Made by a program: the position numbers and the translations under genes. Source: Sycon ciliatum (Eukaryota; Porifera; Calcarea; Leucosolenida; Sycettidae). From it: a stretch of DNA of 64,000 nucleotides. Positions 10,694 through 22,320 of this stretch are shown piece after piece. Where the stretch lies: the NCBI RefSeq assembly GCF_964019385.1, contig NC_088643.1, positions 9,601,554 to 9,665,553 on the forward strand, written 5' to 3'. The notes under the pieces are model-generated. The model saw only the letters and a program-made list of their open reading frames with translations. It had not been told where the DNA came from and did no database searches. The number at the start of each line of letters is the position of its first letter. Within the stretch, counting starts at the first letter, position 1.

Positions 10694-11593
10694 TCAGCCA
10701 TTACACACAGCACACATTAGTTCCTTCCACTTTCGACGATCCTGGGCGAGCTGCCTCAGTGCAACTAGATCCTCGTGTGATGTGAGGGAGTTTGTGGATC
10801 TGGAATTTTTCAGGTCGTTGTTGATGGATCGCGGGAGGGTTGTTCTCGGGCGGCCTCGGAACCCTGAGCTTCCTGGCTGAAAGTATGCTGACATAGCCTG
10901 CTGGACCGGGGATGAGGTGTCTAGTCGAAGCATGTGGCCAAGCATTCTCCACCTAGCAGACTGGATGATTCTGCTGAGTGGCTTGGAGCCAGTGCGCCTG
11001 TACAGTGCTTCATTGCCTATTATACGGGGATATTTGACCTCTATGACTGCTCGTAACTGCTGGCGGTGGAACGAGTCAAGTTTCTTTTCTTGAGTCTCTG
11101 TCAGGCTCCATGTGCCGCAGTTATAAAGAAGTATTGAGAGAATAAAGCTGCTGTATAACCTAATCCGAAGGGGTTCACGGGCATGGTTACCTCTTAGCCA
11201 TATCACCCACAGCTGATGTAAGGCACATGTTGCTAGACGTTTTCTCCGACTGATATCTTCCTCCACTCCAAGCATCGATCCTAGTTTGACCGTGTTCCGC
11301 CATCGCTCGTCTACTCTGTCCTTTTCTCTTTTAATTGTAGTATATTCGGTTTTGGCTTCATTCATTTTTAAATTGTATTCCGCTAACGAGGATGATAGTA
11401 TGGGTTGATTGTCATGCAAATATTGTAGGCTGGTGCTGATGAAGTCTACGTCATCCGCATACGCTGTTTCATTGGGCAATTGAAGCTGAATATCCAATGC
11501 TGGTCGCGGTGAGAGTCGCTCTCGAATCAATCTCAATGCAGCCTCGAGGTAGACAGTAAACAGGACTGGCGATAGAGAATCACCTTGTGGGGT
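10694..11593 (-). pseudogene. 5'-truncated LINE reverse transcriptase (family 2)
   Basis: Encodes the palm, thumb and C-terminal region of a non-LTR retrotransposon RT. PQGDSLSPVLFTVYL (about 11593-11548) is RT motif B and AYADDVDFIS carries the catalytic YADD. Then come YNCGTWSLT, FHRRQLR-like FHRQQLRAV and ARWRMLGHMLRL, typical of the C-terminal region. The frame is intact to the stop at 10694 but starts inside the RT domain; homology ends abruptly near 11593, the usual 5' truncation of LINEs. Same family as the interrupted copy at 28394-31909. Clade not assigned. Not a host gene. Confidence 0.85.
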
Positions 11594-11880
11594 TCATAAG
11601 AGTACAGACAAAAAAAAGAGGTTCGCCTATATACCATAGTCTAGTTAATTTCTGACCAAGAGAGGCTGAATCAAAGGACAAACATTCGAGGAACGCAAAT
11701 CTCAAAGAAAATACGCTCAGCTTTCACCGGTTCCAAAATTCAAATCGGTGGTCGTTTGGTAAAGTGTTGTTGCCCTGACTTCCTGTACATACAACTCAGA
11801 AGTGTTTCGTAAGCTTGGCAGGAACATAACGCTAATGCCTGAAAGAAACACGGATCTTTAACTCTCCTAACGTGCCTTTG
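11594..11880. other. Unassigned
   Basis: Nothing recognised between the LINE truncation point and the SINE tail. Confidence 0.4.
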
Positions 11881-12005
11881 CTGGTGGGCTGATCTACTCA
11901 CCTCCCACCGCTTTAGGAGCTGCATCTGCGCCTTTGATCTTTGCATGGTGGTGGCGTTCCTACGGATGCTGAAAACTCACGTAACTGAGTCTCAAGCGAA
12001 CCATG
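11881..12005 (+). mobile_element. SINE tail fragment
   Basis: Closely matches 19813-19945. Shared landmarks are CTGATCTACTCACCTCCC, GGAGCTGCATCTGCGCC and GTGGCGTTCCTACGGATG. The tRNA-like head is absent here, so it is 5' truncated. Confidence 0.65.
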
Positions 12006-12237
12006 AATTTTTTTAACCGTAAACATCCAGTCCAAACACGTCTGATCAAAGATTACCTTACCTTCTGAACATCGGGTCAGCCACTTGCATGCCGAATGAG
12101 TCCCTCGCGTACCGCGCAAAGCCGCAGGGGAACGGCAAGCGTGTGTCCAGGTCGTACACAACGGCATGCTGGCCGGGCGGATGACATACGAACACGACAT
12201 GATAGTCCTGGATAGATTGCGAGAGTTATATGTGTCG

Positions 12238-12240
<3 letters not shown>

Positions 12241-12300
<60 letters not shown>

Positions 12301-12328
12301 TGCACATACACACACACACACACACACC
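12241..12328 (+). repeat. (CA)n microsatellite
   Basis: About 29 CA units, a short AATGCACATA break, then about 13 more. Frames over it in both directions (HTHTHT, VCVCVC) are artefacts. Confidence 0.95.
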
Positions 12329-12483
12329 GCCTTCGTCTTTGCCTGTTCCCGTCTGTCTCTGTTTTTCTGTGCCTGCTTCAGCAAAACATTGATCATCCAA
12401 ACAATGACATACTGGCACAAATCCAGCCAAAGGATTCAGAAAATACTAGGGCTGAAACGAACTCCTGCTATCCACTTCAAATA

Positions 12484-12650
12484 TGTGTTCGACGCGTGTT
12501 AACACATGCAGGCAAGTCTTCTCGACAAGAGATTTTCGTTGCCAATAACCTCCAGCAGGCTCTTCTAGGACGCCCTGCAATAGTCGCTTTGGATCTGCTG
12601 GATGTCAAGGCTGACATCTCCGAAGTCACGTCTTCATCGAGTGGTATTTG
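12484..12650 (+). pseudogene. Gypsy-type polyprotein scrap
   Basis: The translation includes a Q-E-I-F-V-x-x-x-L...LLGRPAI...L pattern, characteristic of the stretch between protease and RT in Gypsy-like LTR retrotransposons. Only about 50 residues are recognisable; no protease active site, RT or LTR is nearby. A relic. Confidence 0.5.
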
Positions 12651-12808
12651 CGACACCGCGACAGCACTGCAACTTGCTGCAGCAGCATCCGGCTGCCGAA
12701 ATTCCAGCAAACCCCAAGGCCAGCTGAGCCACGGGAGATTGAAGACCTGGTCCAGGCTGCCAGAGCGGCAGCTACATCCCCATCAACAACACCTGGTCCG
12801 GAGGAGCT

Positions 12809-13216
12809 GTGGCGAGGTGTGTGTGTGTGTGTGCTTCCCGCAGGAAAGTGGTTCTGCATGTTGGAGGGCTGTCACCAACAGTGACAGAAGAACGTTTCCG
12901 TGGCTACGTGACACAGAGTGCCAACAACCCAGGTGTCATTGTGCTCCACAAGTGTCACATGCAAGGTGCGAAACGTGAGAAGTCGACCGTGTTCGCTCGG
13001 CTCACTGTGAGCGCACCCACAGCTGCGGTGCTTCTTTCTCAGGGTTTCTGGCGAGGTCGCACATACTGTCGTCACTGGGTGTTTCATGCTGCAGAATCCA
13101 AGGCCTCACTGTCAGCCACAAGGGCAGGACGACGACTGACGACGCGTCCACAGACACTGAACACAGTTCCCAATGGTAGCGGCATTGGCCTGACGATCTC
13201 TTTATTATCATCATGA
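12809..13216 (+). pseudogene. LINE ORF1-like fragment (RRM-like)
   Basis: VVLHVGGLSPTVTEERFRGY followed about 35 residues later by STVFARLTVSAPTAAVLL and a WRGRTYCRHW segment has the strand-helix spacing of the RRM-like domain in LINE ORF1 proteins, which bind the element RNA. It lies just upstream of an endonuclease fragment in the same orientation, the expected ORF1-ORF2 order. Its 5' end runs into a short TG tract, so the true start is lost. Confidence 0.5.
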
Positions 13217-13242
13217 CTTCTCCCCACGTCAGCTAACCAGTC

Positions 13243-13640
13243 ATGTTCCTCACCTGCCCCAACAAGACTAAGAGTATTGTCTTTGGATTCCTTAACATCT
13301 GTAGTTTGCGCTACAAGGTCGACTTATTAAGTCCTCTGATCAGGGAACAAAACTGGGACATCATTGGAGCTGAAGAGACATGGCTAGATCCATCAGTTAC
13401 GAGTGGTGAGGTGAGCATTGGTGGCTACAGTTTGTTCAGAATGACCACCGGGGCCACAAAGGAGGTGGTGTTTGTCTGTATTTTCGCTCATCCTTGCCCA
13501 GTAAGCCGAGACCAGACCTGAGCCAAGTGGACCTGGAAGCAGTCTGGGTTGAGTTAAACGGAAAAGACCATCGCCACTTAATTGGATGTGTGTATCGATC
13601 CCCAGATAAGCCAGCCTCTTACTGGACTGTGCCTTTAAAT
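13243..13640 (+). pseudogene. LINE APE-type endonuclease fragment, frameshifted
   Basis: FLNICSLRYKVDLLSPLI...WDIIGAEETWLDPSV aligns with the first motifs of the apurinic-like endonuclease of LINE ORF2 (N-R-S-L, then T-E-T-W-L; here the catalytic region reads EETWL). A one-base shift near 13440 moves the frame. In the new frame the domain continues as EAVWVEL and [13 protein letters not shown]. The coding sequence ends at the pyrimidine microsatellite near 13658. It may be the 5' half of the same element type as 14320-15826. Confidence 0.7.
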
Positions 13641-13657
13641 ATAATTCAACAACTACC

Positions 13658-14035
<378 letters not shown>

Positions 14036-14183
14036 GTGAGTATAACCTTCTGTCGCCAGGGTAGTTACCGGTCATTAGCAAAGCATCGTGTGAATAACAC
14101 AGGAGTGGAGTAAGCATTAAAGCTAAATGACCATATTTCCTAGGAGTAAGTTATTGAGCACAGTATAACACAGGTAGTGAATG

Positions 14184-14319
14184 ATCCACCGTGCCATGCT
14201 CGAAGCACAAGCACTGCATCCACCGTGCCATGCTCGAAGCACAAGCACTGCATCCACCGTGCCATGCTCGAAGCACAAGCACGTCATCCACCGTGCCATG
14301 CTCGAAGCACACGCACTGC
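14184..14319 (+). repeat. 34-bp minisatellite, four copies
   Basis: Four head-to-tail copies of a 34-bp unit starting ATCCACCGTGCCATGCTCGA, differing at only a few positions. One or two degenerate units (ATCCACCGTGCCAGGTTCAA) reappear at 15826, after the LINE, so the array was split by the insertion. Confidence 0.9.
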
Positions 14320-15825
14320 GAGTAAAGCCTTTGACAAGGTGAAGCATGCCACCCTCATCCAGGACTTGTTCAGCATCGGTATATCCGGCACAGCCCTGAA
14401 ATGGTTTCGGGACCATCTGTCTGGGCGCCATCAACGCGTTCGTATGGGCTCCCGACTGGGCAGAACTGCACCGTGCACTTGTGGTGTGCCGCAGGGCTCT
14501 GTACTAGGACCCATGCTGTTCTCCATATACACCAGAGATGTCCCCTCTGAATCTGCGCCGGCATCATCACTGCAGTTTGCGGATGACATCGCCCTGACAT
14601 GTGCAAGACGGACAGCGCAAGCGGTGTCTGATGCGCTCAGCTTGGCGGTTACCTCCCTCTCAAGTTGGCTGGACGCTCGTGGTCTTGTATTAATTGCAAA
14701 GAAGAGCAATGTATTGGTTTTTACCAGCAGCAGTGGGCAGCAGCCGGATGTGGTTGTACGCTGTCGAAATGATGTCCATCCGCACACCACCAGCGCGAAA
14801 TACCTCGGCGTCTTAATCGATGAACGAATGGCCTGGCAACCGCAAGTTGATCGATGCATCTCACGCACTGCCATGAAGATCGGTAGTCTGTGGCGGGCGT
14901 GACGCTGCCTCACTCTAGCTAGTCGAAGCAAGTACTTCCTATCTGTCATCATGCCGGTTTGAGTATATGGATCGTCAGCATATGGCTCCGCTTGACCCAC
15001 AACCAGCTAAACCGCTTGCAAGTGGCCCAAAACCGCGCAGCAAGGGCGGTGTTCGGACGACCACGATTTACCAGGGCCAGTGACCTCTTGGAGAGGCTCT
15101 CTGTATATCGCGTGGACGAGGTATATCGCCAGAAACTGCTCGTGCTGGTATGGTGGTGCGTTCCTAACCGTGCCAGTCCTGCTCTGCAGGCACTGTTTGT
15201 TCGCAACTGCGGAGCAACTCGCCTTCAGCGCAGTCTGGGCCTACAACAACCAATAGCCAGAAGCCGAGCAGGCCAATGCCGACCGGCATCTCGCGGTTGC
15301 CTGTTATGGAACCATATACCTGACACGGTGCGAGCCATGGGCAACATCCCAGCATTCCGCCGAGCTGCTATTCCTTACACGTTGTAGATTGCTACACAGT
15401 TGGCCATACCATGGTATTCAGTACCCACGAACTTTGCAAAGCCGATAATGTGATAATGTACCGTGGTGCATGCACCGATGGTACCACCACTTCGTAGACT
15501 GTCTCCCGTTCATTTCTGTGCTCCTGTCTTTATTCTCTTGAGTTTGTGTACTCGTTTCGCTGTTTGTTTGGTTTATTTGAATTCGCACAGTACACGTGTA
15601 CTTCAGCTATTCTCTCCTCCCTCTTCTGAGTTTGACTCTCTGCTGGCCTTCTCTCCTCCCATCCCCGGCCTTACATCGTATTGGGCCTCGGCAGCCCCCC
15701 CCCCCCCCCCCACCACCACCACACGCACACACTACATTGTCATATAGCACAGCTCAACCATTCGCTACCCTGCTATTGAGCACTCCTGCTCGTTTGGTCT
15801 CGCGAATCCAAATAAAATCAAAAAA
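14320..15825 (+). pseudogene. 5'-truncated LINE (family 1), RT and C-terminus, decayed
   Basis: Starts inside RT motif A (SKAFDKVKHATL), then GVPQGSVLGPMLFSIYTRD (motif B), LQFADDIAL (catalytic FADD variant) and SAKYLGVLIDERMAW. An in-frame TGA at 14900 follows LWRA, a second TGA and a frameshift follow, and the C-terminal region resumes at 14959-15387 (LQVAQNRAARAVF ... WNHIPDTVRAMG). The 3' untranslated part ends with hairpin GAGC-ACTCCT-GCTC (15778-15791) and AAATAAAATC. Same family as 28705-30857. It sits within the 34-bp minisatellite. Confidence 0.85.
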
Positions 15826-16012
15826 ATCCACCGTGCCAGGTTCAATGCACACACACACACACACTGGATCCACAGTGCCAGCTCCAAATACCGAGTCCAC
15901 GCCATACTACGGATACCAATTGTATCGTGTCAAGTTTTTTTCTCTTCTGAAGACTGATTAGGACTATCTTGTGGTCCAAAATGTTGATCGGGGTAGAAGA
16001 CGTGTGCAGTAT
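15826..16012 (+). repeat. Residual minisatellite units and CA tract
   Basis: Degenerate copies of the 34-bp unit begin at 15826 and about 15867, with a short CA run between. Nothing else is recognised. Confidence 0.55.
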
Positions 16013-16188
16013 AGAGTGGTTTCAGATCTTTGTCATGTGACTAAATTTGTGTAGATAGTGATCATGTCATGTGGACAGTGGAACCAACATGGCCACCGAC
16101 ATCATGTGACCCGTACATGCAGGGGTTGAGTGAAGTTGGAACCAACATGGCTGCTGTGAATGGTCATGTGACAGATGGGAACCACTCT
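16013..16188. mobile_element. MITE with AGAGTGGTT TIRs (176 bp)
   Basis: Left end AGAGTGGTTTC and right end GGGAACCACTCT are inverted repeats, with TA at each junction. CATGTGAC occurs repeatedly inside. A degenerate relative is at 6813-6973. Superfamily is uncertain; the TA junctions fit Tc1/mariner-type MITEs. Confidence 0.65.
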
Positions 16189-16735
16189 ATTTACACCAAC
16201 AATCACGTTACTAGCTGAAGTGATAGGAGTCTAAGACCTTACCCATACAACTAGTCCATTACGATCCTTGCCGGCGCGCTGCTGGAAGAGCGGGATCTGT
16301 AGGCAAACAGAGACAACAAGCGTGTGAGCGAAGGTGACACCCTTCAGAATCCACTCCGATACGCACACCAACCAGGCACATGCACCAAGCCAATACATGA
16401 GCTTAATACAAGTACGACTCGACTTCTTTTTTATCGACCATGCACTCTAAGCGGAACAAAAATACATAGCAACTTGTGCTGGCAATACATCATTCGAACA
16501 GCTTGCAAGGCTGATGAATTGACCGCAACTACTTCTAGCCTGATCTACACCACGCAGCTGGTTGAAGTGGCTTTTTCTGGCCAGAAAATCCCTATTTTTC
16601 ATTTTTTTTATATAATTTGTTTACACACACACCACACCACATACTCTGGCGTACACTGCCTGTTGGTAACCACACAGGAGAACGAAAGAAGAGCTAGGAG
16701 AATAAGAAAGAGAAGAAAGATGTGTGCGACCATAA
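16189..16735. other. Unassigned
   Basis: Open frames here show no recognisable domain. No repeat family is identified. Confidence 0.4.
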
Positions 16736-16800
16736 TCGTCGGGAATTGAACCCGCAACCTCTCGATCGGAAATCAACTGCACATACCACTGCACCATACG
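16736..16800 (-). mobile_element. tRNA-like SINE head or tRNA pseudogene
   Basis: The minus strand has an A-box-like TGGTGCAGTGGT and B box GGTTCAATTCC at tRNA spacing. D, anticodon and T arms can be drawn, but the anticodon and T stems have mismatches and the acceptor stem does not close well. A SINE head or relic is more likely than a working tRNA. Confidence 0.5.
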
Positions 16801-16801
16801 G

Positions 16802-16823
16802 GACACACACACACGCACACACA

Positions 16824-16870
<47 letters not shown>
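16802..16870 (+). repeat. (CA)n microsatellite
   Basis: Impure, then pure, CA repeat next to the tRNA-like head. Confidence 0.95.
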
Positions 16871-16873
<3 letters not shown>

Positions 16874-18780
16874 GGCCCGTACCTTTCGAGCGGGATTGGA
16901 TATAAACACCGCATAGGAAGAGCTCAGCAGCTCTGATCCTTGTTCCTTCAGGGATTGGCACAGCTTCCACACGTTCTCCTCGCTAAACCCAGTTTCAGAA
17001 AAGCAAAACAAAATTCTTCAAACGTAAATACAATTCAAAACTGCCAGTGAGAGTATGCATTGGAAGAGCCTTGCTAGATGATTTTTTTAGCTGTGCAGGC
17101 CAGGCGGGACTTTTGGAGCTCCGTAGCTTTTTCGCCTTTTTCGCAGCCCCTGGCAGCCCAGCCGGCATCAGGCCGGTCTGGAGGCTCGCAGTAGGTAGAA
17201 TTAGGAGTAGTACTGCAGGATTTTTGATTTTGATTGATTTTATTTCACGCAGGAGGGGCAGGGCAGTGTAATGCTAGTGGGTCTTCCCGTCCTTTTTCAC
17301 TCATTTCCACCGGCCGTCGGCGAGGTGACAGATGAATCGCTCCAACTCCTGTGCAGCCTTCCTGGCATCGAGAAACACGTCGTCAGCCTGATGCAGACCC
17401 TCATTGGTCATGTGGGCGAGAGCCTGCCTAACGTTTTCTATTTTAACGACAGATTTCTCCTCGTTAATTCGTTAGAATAGGCACTTTGTTATATATACGG
17501 CTTTTACAGTATATGCGAGTTCGGTATAAGTTGAGTCGACTGTACACTTATTGCTTATTGGACAATATTAGTGTAACTGTGCATGACCAGCTCTTCTGGC
17601 AGCCACATGAGTCTCTGGTTCGTAAGGCCTCTGCTGCAGTTGAACAGTTGTGGTGTCATGGACAATCACTCACAATCAGTGCAAGACGTACCTTTTTGTG
17701 GTATGCTGGCAACATCCAGTCGAAGCCAGCCTATGCATCAACATGTTATATACATGCCTACAATTTATAGTTACAAGTGGATCATGCAATCCTGGTGTCT
17801 TCCACATTCACTAACGAACGACAACGTCACCGGCCAGTTTGCCTCTTCAGCATATTTACCGCCTGAAAGTCGTAGCCTGTTTTTTTGCTGACCAAACGAA
17901 TCTGCCAGTGTTTTTTTTGTTCTCTTTCAACAGTTATCCGTCCGTAAACGTGATGCCAATGTTCCGTCAGTACAGAGGATTATCGGCCCATCACCGGTGG
18001 CCCTTCCAAAAAAAGTACGCATAATTTTTTCTCCTACGACCATCCGGCCAACGTGTAATCCATTTCATGGCAGCTCTCTATGGAACTTTGTGCTTTCAGC
18101 CAATACCTGCATGCAGAGAATTATCAGCCTGAATGACTCAGTCTGCGGACGTCCTTACTCTACTGTGCGCATCAACAGAGCGCTTGTTTTCTTCACTCGG
18201 GCAACGATGAAGCATACGAGTAACCAGACCCGAACAACCCGTCCACCATTTCAACAACAACAAAAAAACACCCAGTCACAAGAGAACGACGTTAAAATCC
18301 GTTCATATTGTTCCTCTGTTGTCATGGTACAAGTGCACTCACTTTACTTCTCAGGGCAGCCGGAAGCACTTTTTGATTGGTCCAGTAGTTTCAGTGCCTT
18401 TCATACTTTGTGTATGGCCTCTCCATACTAGTAAATATAATTATGTCGGTGGCTAAAATGTTGGTCCGGTGATAACCTGACCAACCGGACCGGCTCCGGC
18501 GGCCCTGTTTCATCCTTCTTAATCATGCTCAATACTCCTCATGGTTGAAAGCGCACTCATACCACGAGAACAATGGAAATAATATGTTATGATTTGAACG
18601 TCGCTTTCTTGTCTCCTCGCCGACTTTTTAACTCCTCGTGGTTACTTGAAAGTTTTCATCGCTTTGAGAGAGCCAGCTCATGACTAGGGAGAAGGCGTCA
18701 TTGCCTGTTGGCTTGACGAAGTGAAACACAGAATGCCATACCATGCCATACTAGCCTTTAAGATCTGTATTCAATACAAT
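16871..18780. other. Unassigned intergenic region
   Basis: Several short open frames on the + strand (17047-18431) lack recognisable domains or codon bias. No gene is called. Confidence 0.4.
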
Positions 18781-19101
18781 CAAGAGTACATAACCCCCAG
18801 AGGGTGCAACTCGACTATGGGTGCTGTCCCGACAGAATTTCAAGCTGACGTCATTTTTATGATGCAATGCGCACTGTACACGGATTATCAGACGAATCCG
18901 GAACCTGTGGTTGACCAAAGCCGATCTGATCCTGTACAAATTATTGCAAAGAAAAACGTGTGATGCGTTGACACCCGTACACACGTTGTAAATCACTGGT
19001 GCAAGGAGCATTGCGTCATAAAATAATGACGTCAACTTGAAATGCTATCGGGACAGCAGGGTATGTGGGAGTTGCACACTCCGGGGTGTTATGTACTCTT
19101 G
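18781..19101. repeat. Foldback element with long inverted arms
   Basis: The left arm from CAAGAGTACATAAC pairs with the right arm ending GTTATGTACTCTTG, and pairing continues inward through GGGTGCAACTC, GCTGTCCCGA and TGACGTCATT. Arms are about 110-120 bp with scattered mismatches and a spacer of under 100 bp. No clear target duplication was seen. Confidence 0.75.
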
Positions 19102-19631
19102 CTCCAATCATAAGGGTCTGGATCACTTCTGACATACGTACATCACCGCAGTCAAACCTGTAACTGGTCATGATCTCTCTTACCAGTAGCATGCAGTATA
19201 CACGCATGACTCTCTGGGTAACAGGCAGCAAACATCATCACTCCGACCAGCATCAGCCATAATAGTGAACAAGTGTCACAACGTGTCGAGATTTTAACAT
19301 TACAAACGTGTAGTTGTAGGGACTCTGAGTTTCTTGATCGAAAAGCTGAGGCGGGCGAGAACAAGTGTCTCCGTCTCGACATACACGACAACAGACAGTA
19401 CAATGTACACAACGAACAAAACTGCTCAGCTTCCCATTCATTTACTTCGGGGATCGATATCCTGGCCTGCTGCCCAGCAGAAAGTCAACTAATGGAAAAA
19501 GTAATCCAAAGTTGTTTCTGAGCCTGACAGAAAAATAATAATTTTAAATTTGACTGTGCGAAGCCCTCAAGGCCGCGCGTCCGTTGCAGAAAATGATGAC
19601 GTCAAAATTATTGACTTTGCAAGGCGCTGCA

Positions 19632-19948
19632 GGCAGGCATAGTGGGATGGTCTAAGACCATGATTGAGAAACAGAGGGTACCAGGTTCAAGTCCTGCTTG
19701 GAAGCGGTAGGATTTTTCCAGCCGTGCTGCGACCCACAGTTAATTGGGAACTCGTGGCCTGGCACGAGGAAAATATGGATGCAGTGAATGGGATTTTCGG
19801 TCTTTGACCACTTGCTGGTGAGCTGATCTACTCACCTCCCACCGCTTTAGGAGCTGCATCTGCGCCTTGATCCTTGAAGGGTGGTGGCGTTCCTACGGAT
19901 GCGGAAAACCCGGCTTCCAGCCGAGTCTCACGCGAACCGTGAATATAT
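19632..19948 (+). mobile_element. tRNA-derived SINE, full-length-like copy
   Basis: The head has an A-box-like GGATGGTCTAAG and B box GGTTCAAGTCC (19684-19694). A body and the conserved tail shared with 11881-12005 follow, ending in an AT-rich run. The tail includes a 6-bp hairpin, GGTGAG...CTCACC. Probably transcribed by Pol III and mobilised by a LINE. Confidence 0.65.
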
Positions 19949-20039
19949 ATATAATATATTTTTTTTTAAGGCGCTGCTTGTAGGCCATACACATGCACAC
20001 ACTGTTTGAGAACGGGTTTATTTCAAGAGCACCCTAGGA

Positions 20040-20892
20040 CAGGTACGAGGTGGTTTGGCTTTTTTTAACATGGTTGTAAAATGACGTTTTTTCAGTCACT
20101 TCTAGACAAGCTACGTCCAAATGAATTGTTGCAAGTGGTAGTGCTATCCTTCATGCCCGTTGTGTCCAAAAATGGGAATGACCCCACTTTGGAAAGTGTC
20201 TTGAATCATGTCCTACTTTCACAGTGTTCTCAGGATTCAAATAATTGGGGTGTCATTTTTTAACAAATTTGTAAAATGGCATCACAAACTGGGATATTCG
20301 GTCATCAATGTTGTGAAGTTGATAGATATCACTTCAAGGATTGCTAGTGGATGAAAATTAATCTGTCAACAGAGGAGTGAACTGCATGCATGCTGCGAAA
20401 GCCGTGTTTTTGTATTTGTAACTAGTGGCTGTGTTATACGGTGGAATTGGATAGATAGCATAGCATCGCAGCGATGTTTTCGTTCTCACAGAGTGCATTC
20501 CGTGACCTACTGTTCTTTATTACTGTCTCTAGTGATGGCAAGACGACCTGAAGTCGTCCAAAGGCCCTGCGGAAGCAATTCACTGCCCTCCTCGTCCATT
20601 CAGGGGCTCATTTTACACATTTTACACAAAATGGCAAAGCACCCACCACTAGTTATACCAATCCATGAATTGAGAATAATAATAATAATAATAAAACGTG
20701 GCAGGGAGAATTAAATTATATGCACCAAATTTTCTGGTCAATATTGATCTACAATAAACTGGCTCCCATTTGCCACCACCCATGTTTCGATACAGCCATC
20801 CTGAGCAGAGAAACAGCCAGAAGAAAAGCAAATTTTACACATTTGTTAAAAAATGCCAAATGTTAAAAAAAGCCAAATCACCTCGTACCCTG
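20040..20892. mobile_element. TIR element starting CAGGTACGAGGTG (853 bp)
   Basis: Left CAGGTACGAGGTGGTTTGGC and right GCCAAATCACCTCGTACCCTG are inverted repeats extending about 30 bp, with further internal inverted pieces (TTTTTTAACAAATTTGTAAAATGGC-type). No transposase. CAGG-type ends would suit hAT, but no 8-bp target duplication is recognisable. Confidence 0.6.
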
Positions 20893-21007
20893 CCACTCCC
20901 GCCAGAGATTATTCTTGGTTGATTGGTTGGTTTTGATTTCACTTCGCACATTCAAACGGCAGGGGCGTAGCAGCCGCTAGCCGGTACGGTCCGGCCTATA
21001 ATTTGTT

Positions 21008-21468
21008 GGCATGGTAGTACTTTCCTGCCATAATTTCGACTTTCCTGCCATAATTTGAAAACAAAGGTTGGAATTTTTGAATTTTAACACAAAAAAATTT
21101 ACCATATACATGTATGTACATCTGCCTTCGTGCTGAGGCACGTAGCCGCACCTGCACAAGGTCTCAAGTCTCGCTTGGACTTGTACTGCCACGACTCCAC
21201 GAGCCTCCTCTCGATTTGGTTATTCCTCTCTTTCTTATTTAGCCGCTGACCGCTGGAACTCACGGTTCCGGCATCGGTCCGGCTTGCTGCTTCACCAAGT
21301 CAATTTCGTATCGCAACCCTAGATTGGCTAGCCTACCCCGTAAGGGCCATAGGTCTGTGGGGACTGCTCTAGAGAAATTTGAATAAATACTATACTACTA
21401 CACTACATAAAGTACATGTATGGCAGGAAAGTCATAAATTATGGCAGGAAAGTAGAAGTGGCATGGTA
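21008..21468. repeat. Inverted repeat with TTTCCTGCCATAATTT motifs
   Basis: Two copies of ACTTTCCTGCCATAATTT on the left (21019-21057) face two inverted copies on the right (21421-21452), with GGCATGGTA further out. This is probably a decayed TIR element. The middle carries a dispersed segment (about 21305-21375) also found inverted at 46622-46715. Confidence 0.55.
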
Positions 21469-22080
21469 TTTTAGTGCTCAGCGTGTATTACTCTGGTTTA
21501 CCGTTGGATTGAGAGGAGGTAGCTGCTATATTTCAAGCCCTGGATGGGCAGAGGTGAGTTTTCAATGTCAGTGTGCATGCCTAGAAGTGCCCTGCAATTG
21601 TCAAGGTACTAAGATAGCCAGTTTTCAATTCAAATTGTCCACCATTTTGAAAATATTACACATGCATATTCTGGCGAAGCACGGTCATTCTCACACAAGT
21701 TTGATAATTATAAAGTATGAATGCACACACGGATAGGAGTGTTTTAAAACAAACTGCATTCAATTTGGTCAACTAGAATTGAAGTTATGAGCAAGTGTAT
21801 TTTCACAAAGTTGTTGAGTATTTTCTGAAAACTTTGAAGTGAGATACGATAGTGTTAGCGGCAGGGTTTGCAATGAATCTTTGGGCATAATTAAAGGCAA
21901 TTTTTCTGCGTCGTTTAAAACAAACCGCAAGGTTCTAGGCCGTGTGGAACCGTCGTAGTGAGTGAAAGCAGTTTTGGGAAAACATGAAAAAAACTCTCAG
22001 AGAATCTTATGTACAAATAATCTACGTGGAGACGAGAGAGCTTGGAAGCTCAGGGCCCTACGCTATGCTTTTTTTGCCTT
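21469..22080. other. Unassigned
   Basis: AT-rich sequence with no recognised feature. Confidence 0.4.
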
Positions 22081-22250
22081 GATGACCTAGACAAAAAAAG
22101 CATGGGGATGTTATAAATTCTTTAAAAAAATCCTTTTTTTAAGACATATCCTGGGATTCGAACCCGCACTATCGCGCGCCATGCATGCATCCCCCGATAC
22201 ACTTGGCATACATACTAATTCTTCCAAGTTGCTTCACGTTATTTATTATT
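22080..22250 (-). mobile_element. tRNA-like repeat, copy 1
   Basis: Shares GGGATGTTATAAAT, CATATCCTGGGAT..GAACCCGCACTATCG and CCAAGTTGCTTCACGTTAT with 22928-23095. The minus strand carries B box GGGTTCGAATCCC, pointing to a tRNA-derived SINE. Confidence 0.5.
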
Positions 22251-22320
22251 ATTTATTTATTTATTACAGCATCTCATAGCACAGTGAGAACACCAGCCAA
22301 TACAAAGAGAGAGGGTGTTA

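Noticed and set aside
10694-11593. Host gene with conserved reverse transcriptase fold
   Set aside because: 5' truncation, tail repeats and a second interrupted copy mark it as a LINE.
12226-12502. Poly-CV and poly-HT frames
   Set aside because: Translation of the CA microsatellite.
14184-14319. CRISPR-like array
   Set aside because: Units are directly contiguous without spacers; a minisatellite in an animal genome.
16512-16535. CTGATGA as a hammerhead core
   Set aside because: No GAAA with a plausible stem II downstream.
16736-16800. A working tRNA gene
   Set aside because: Boxes are present, but the stems are mismatched and the acceptor does not close; the SINE reading is safer.
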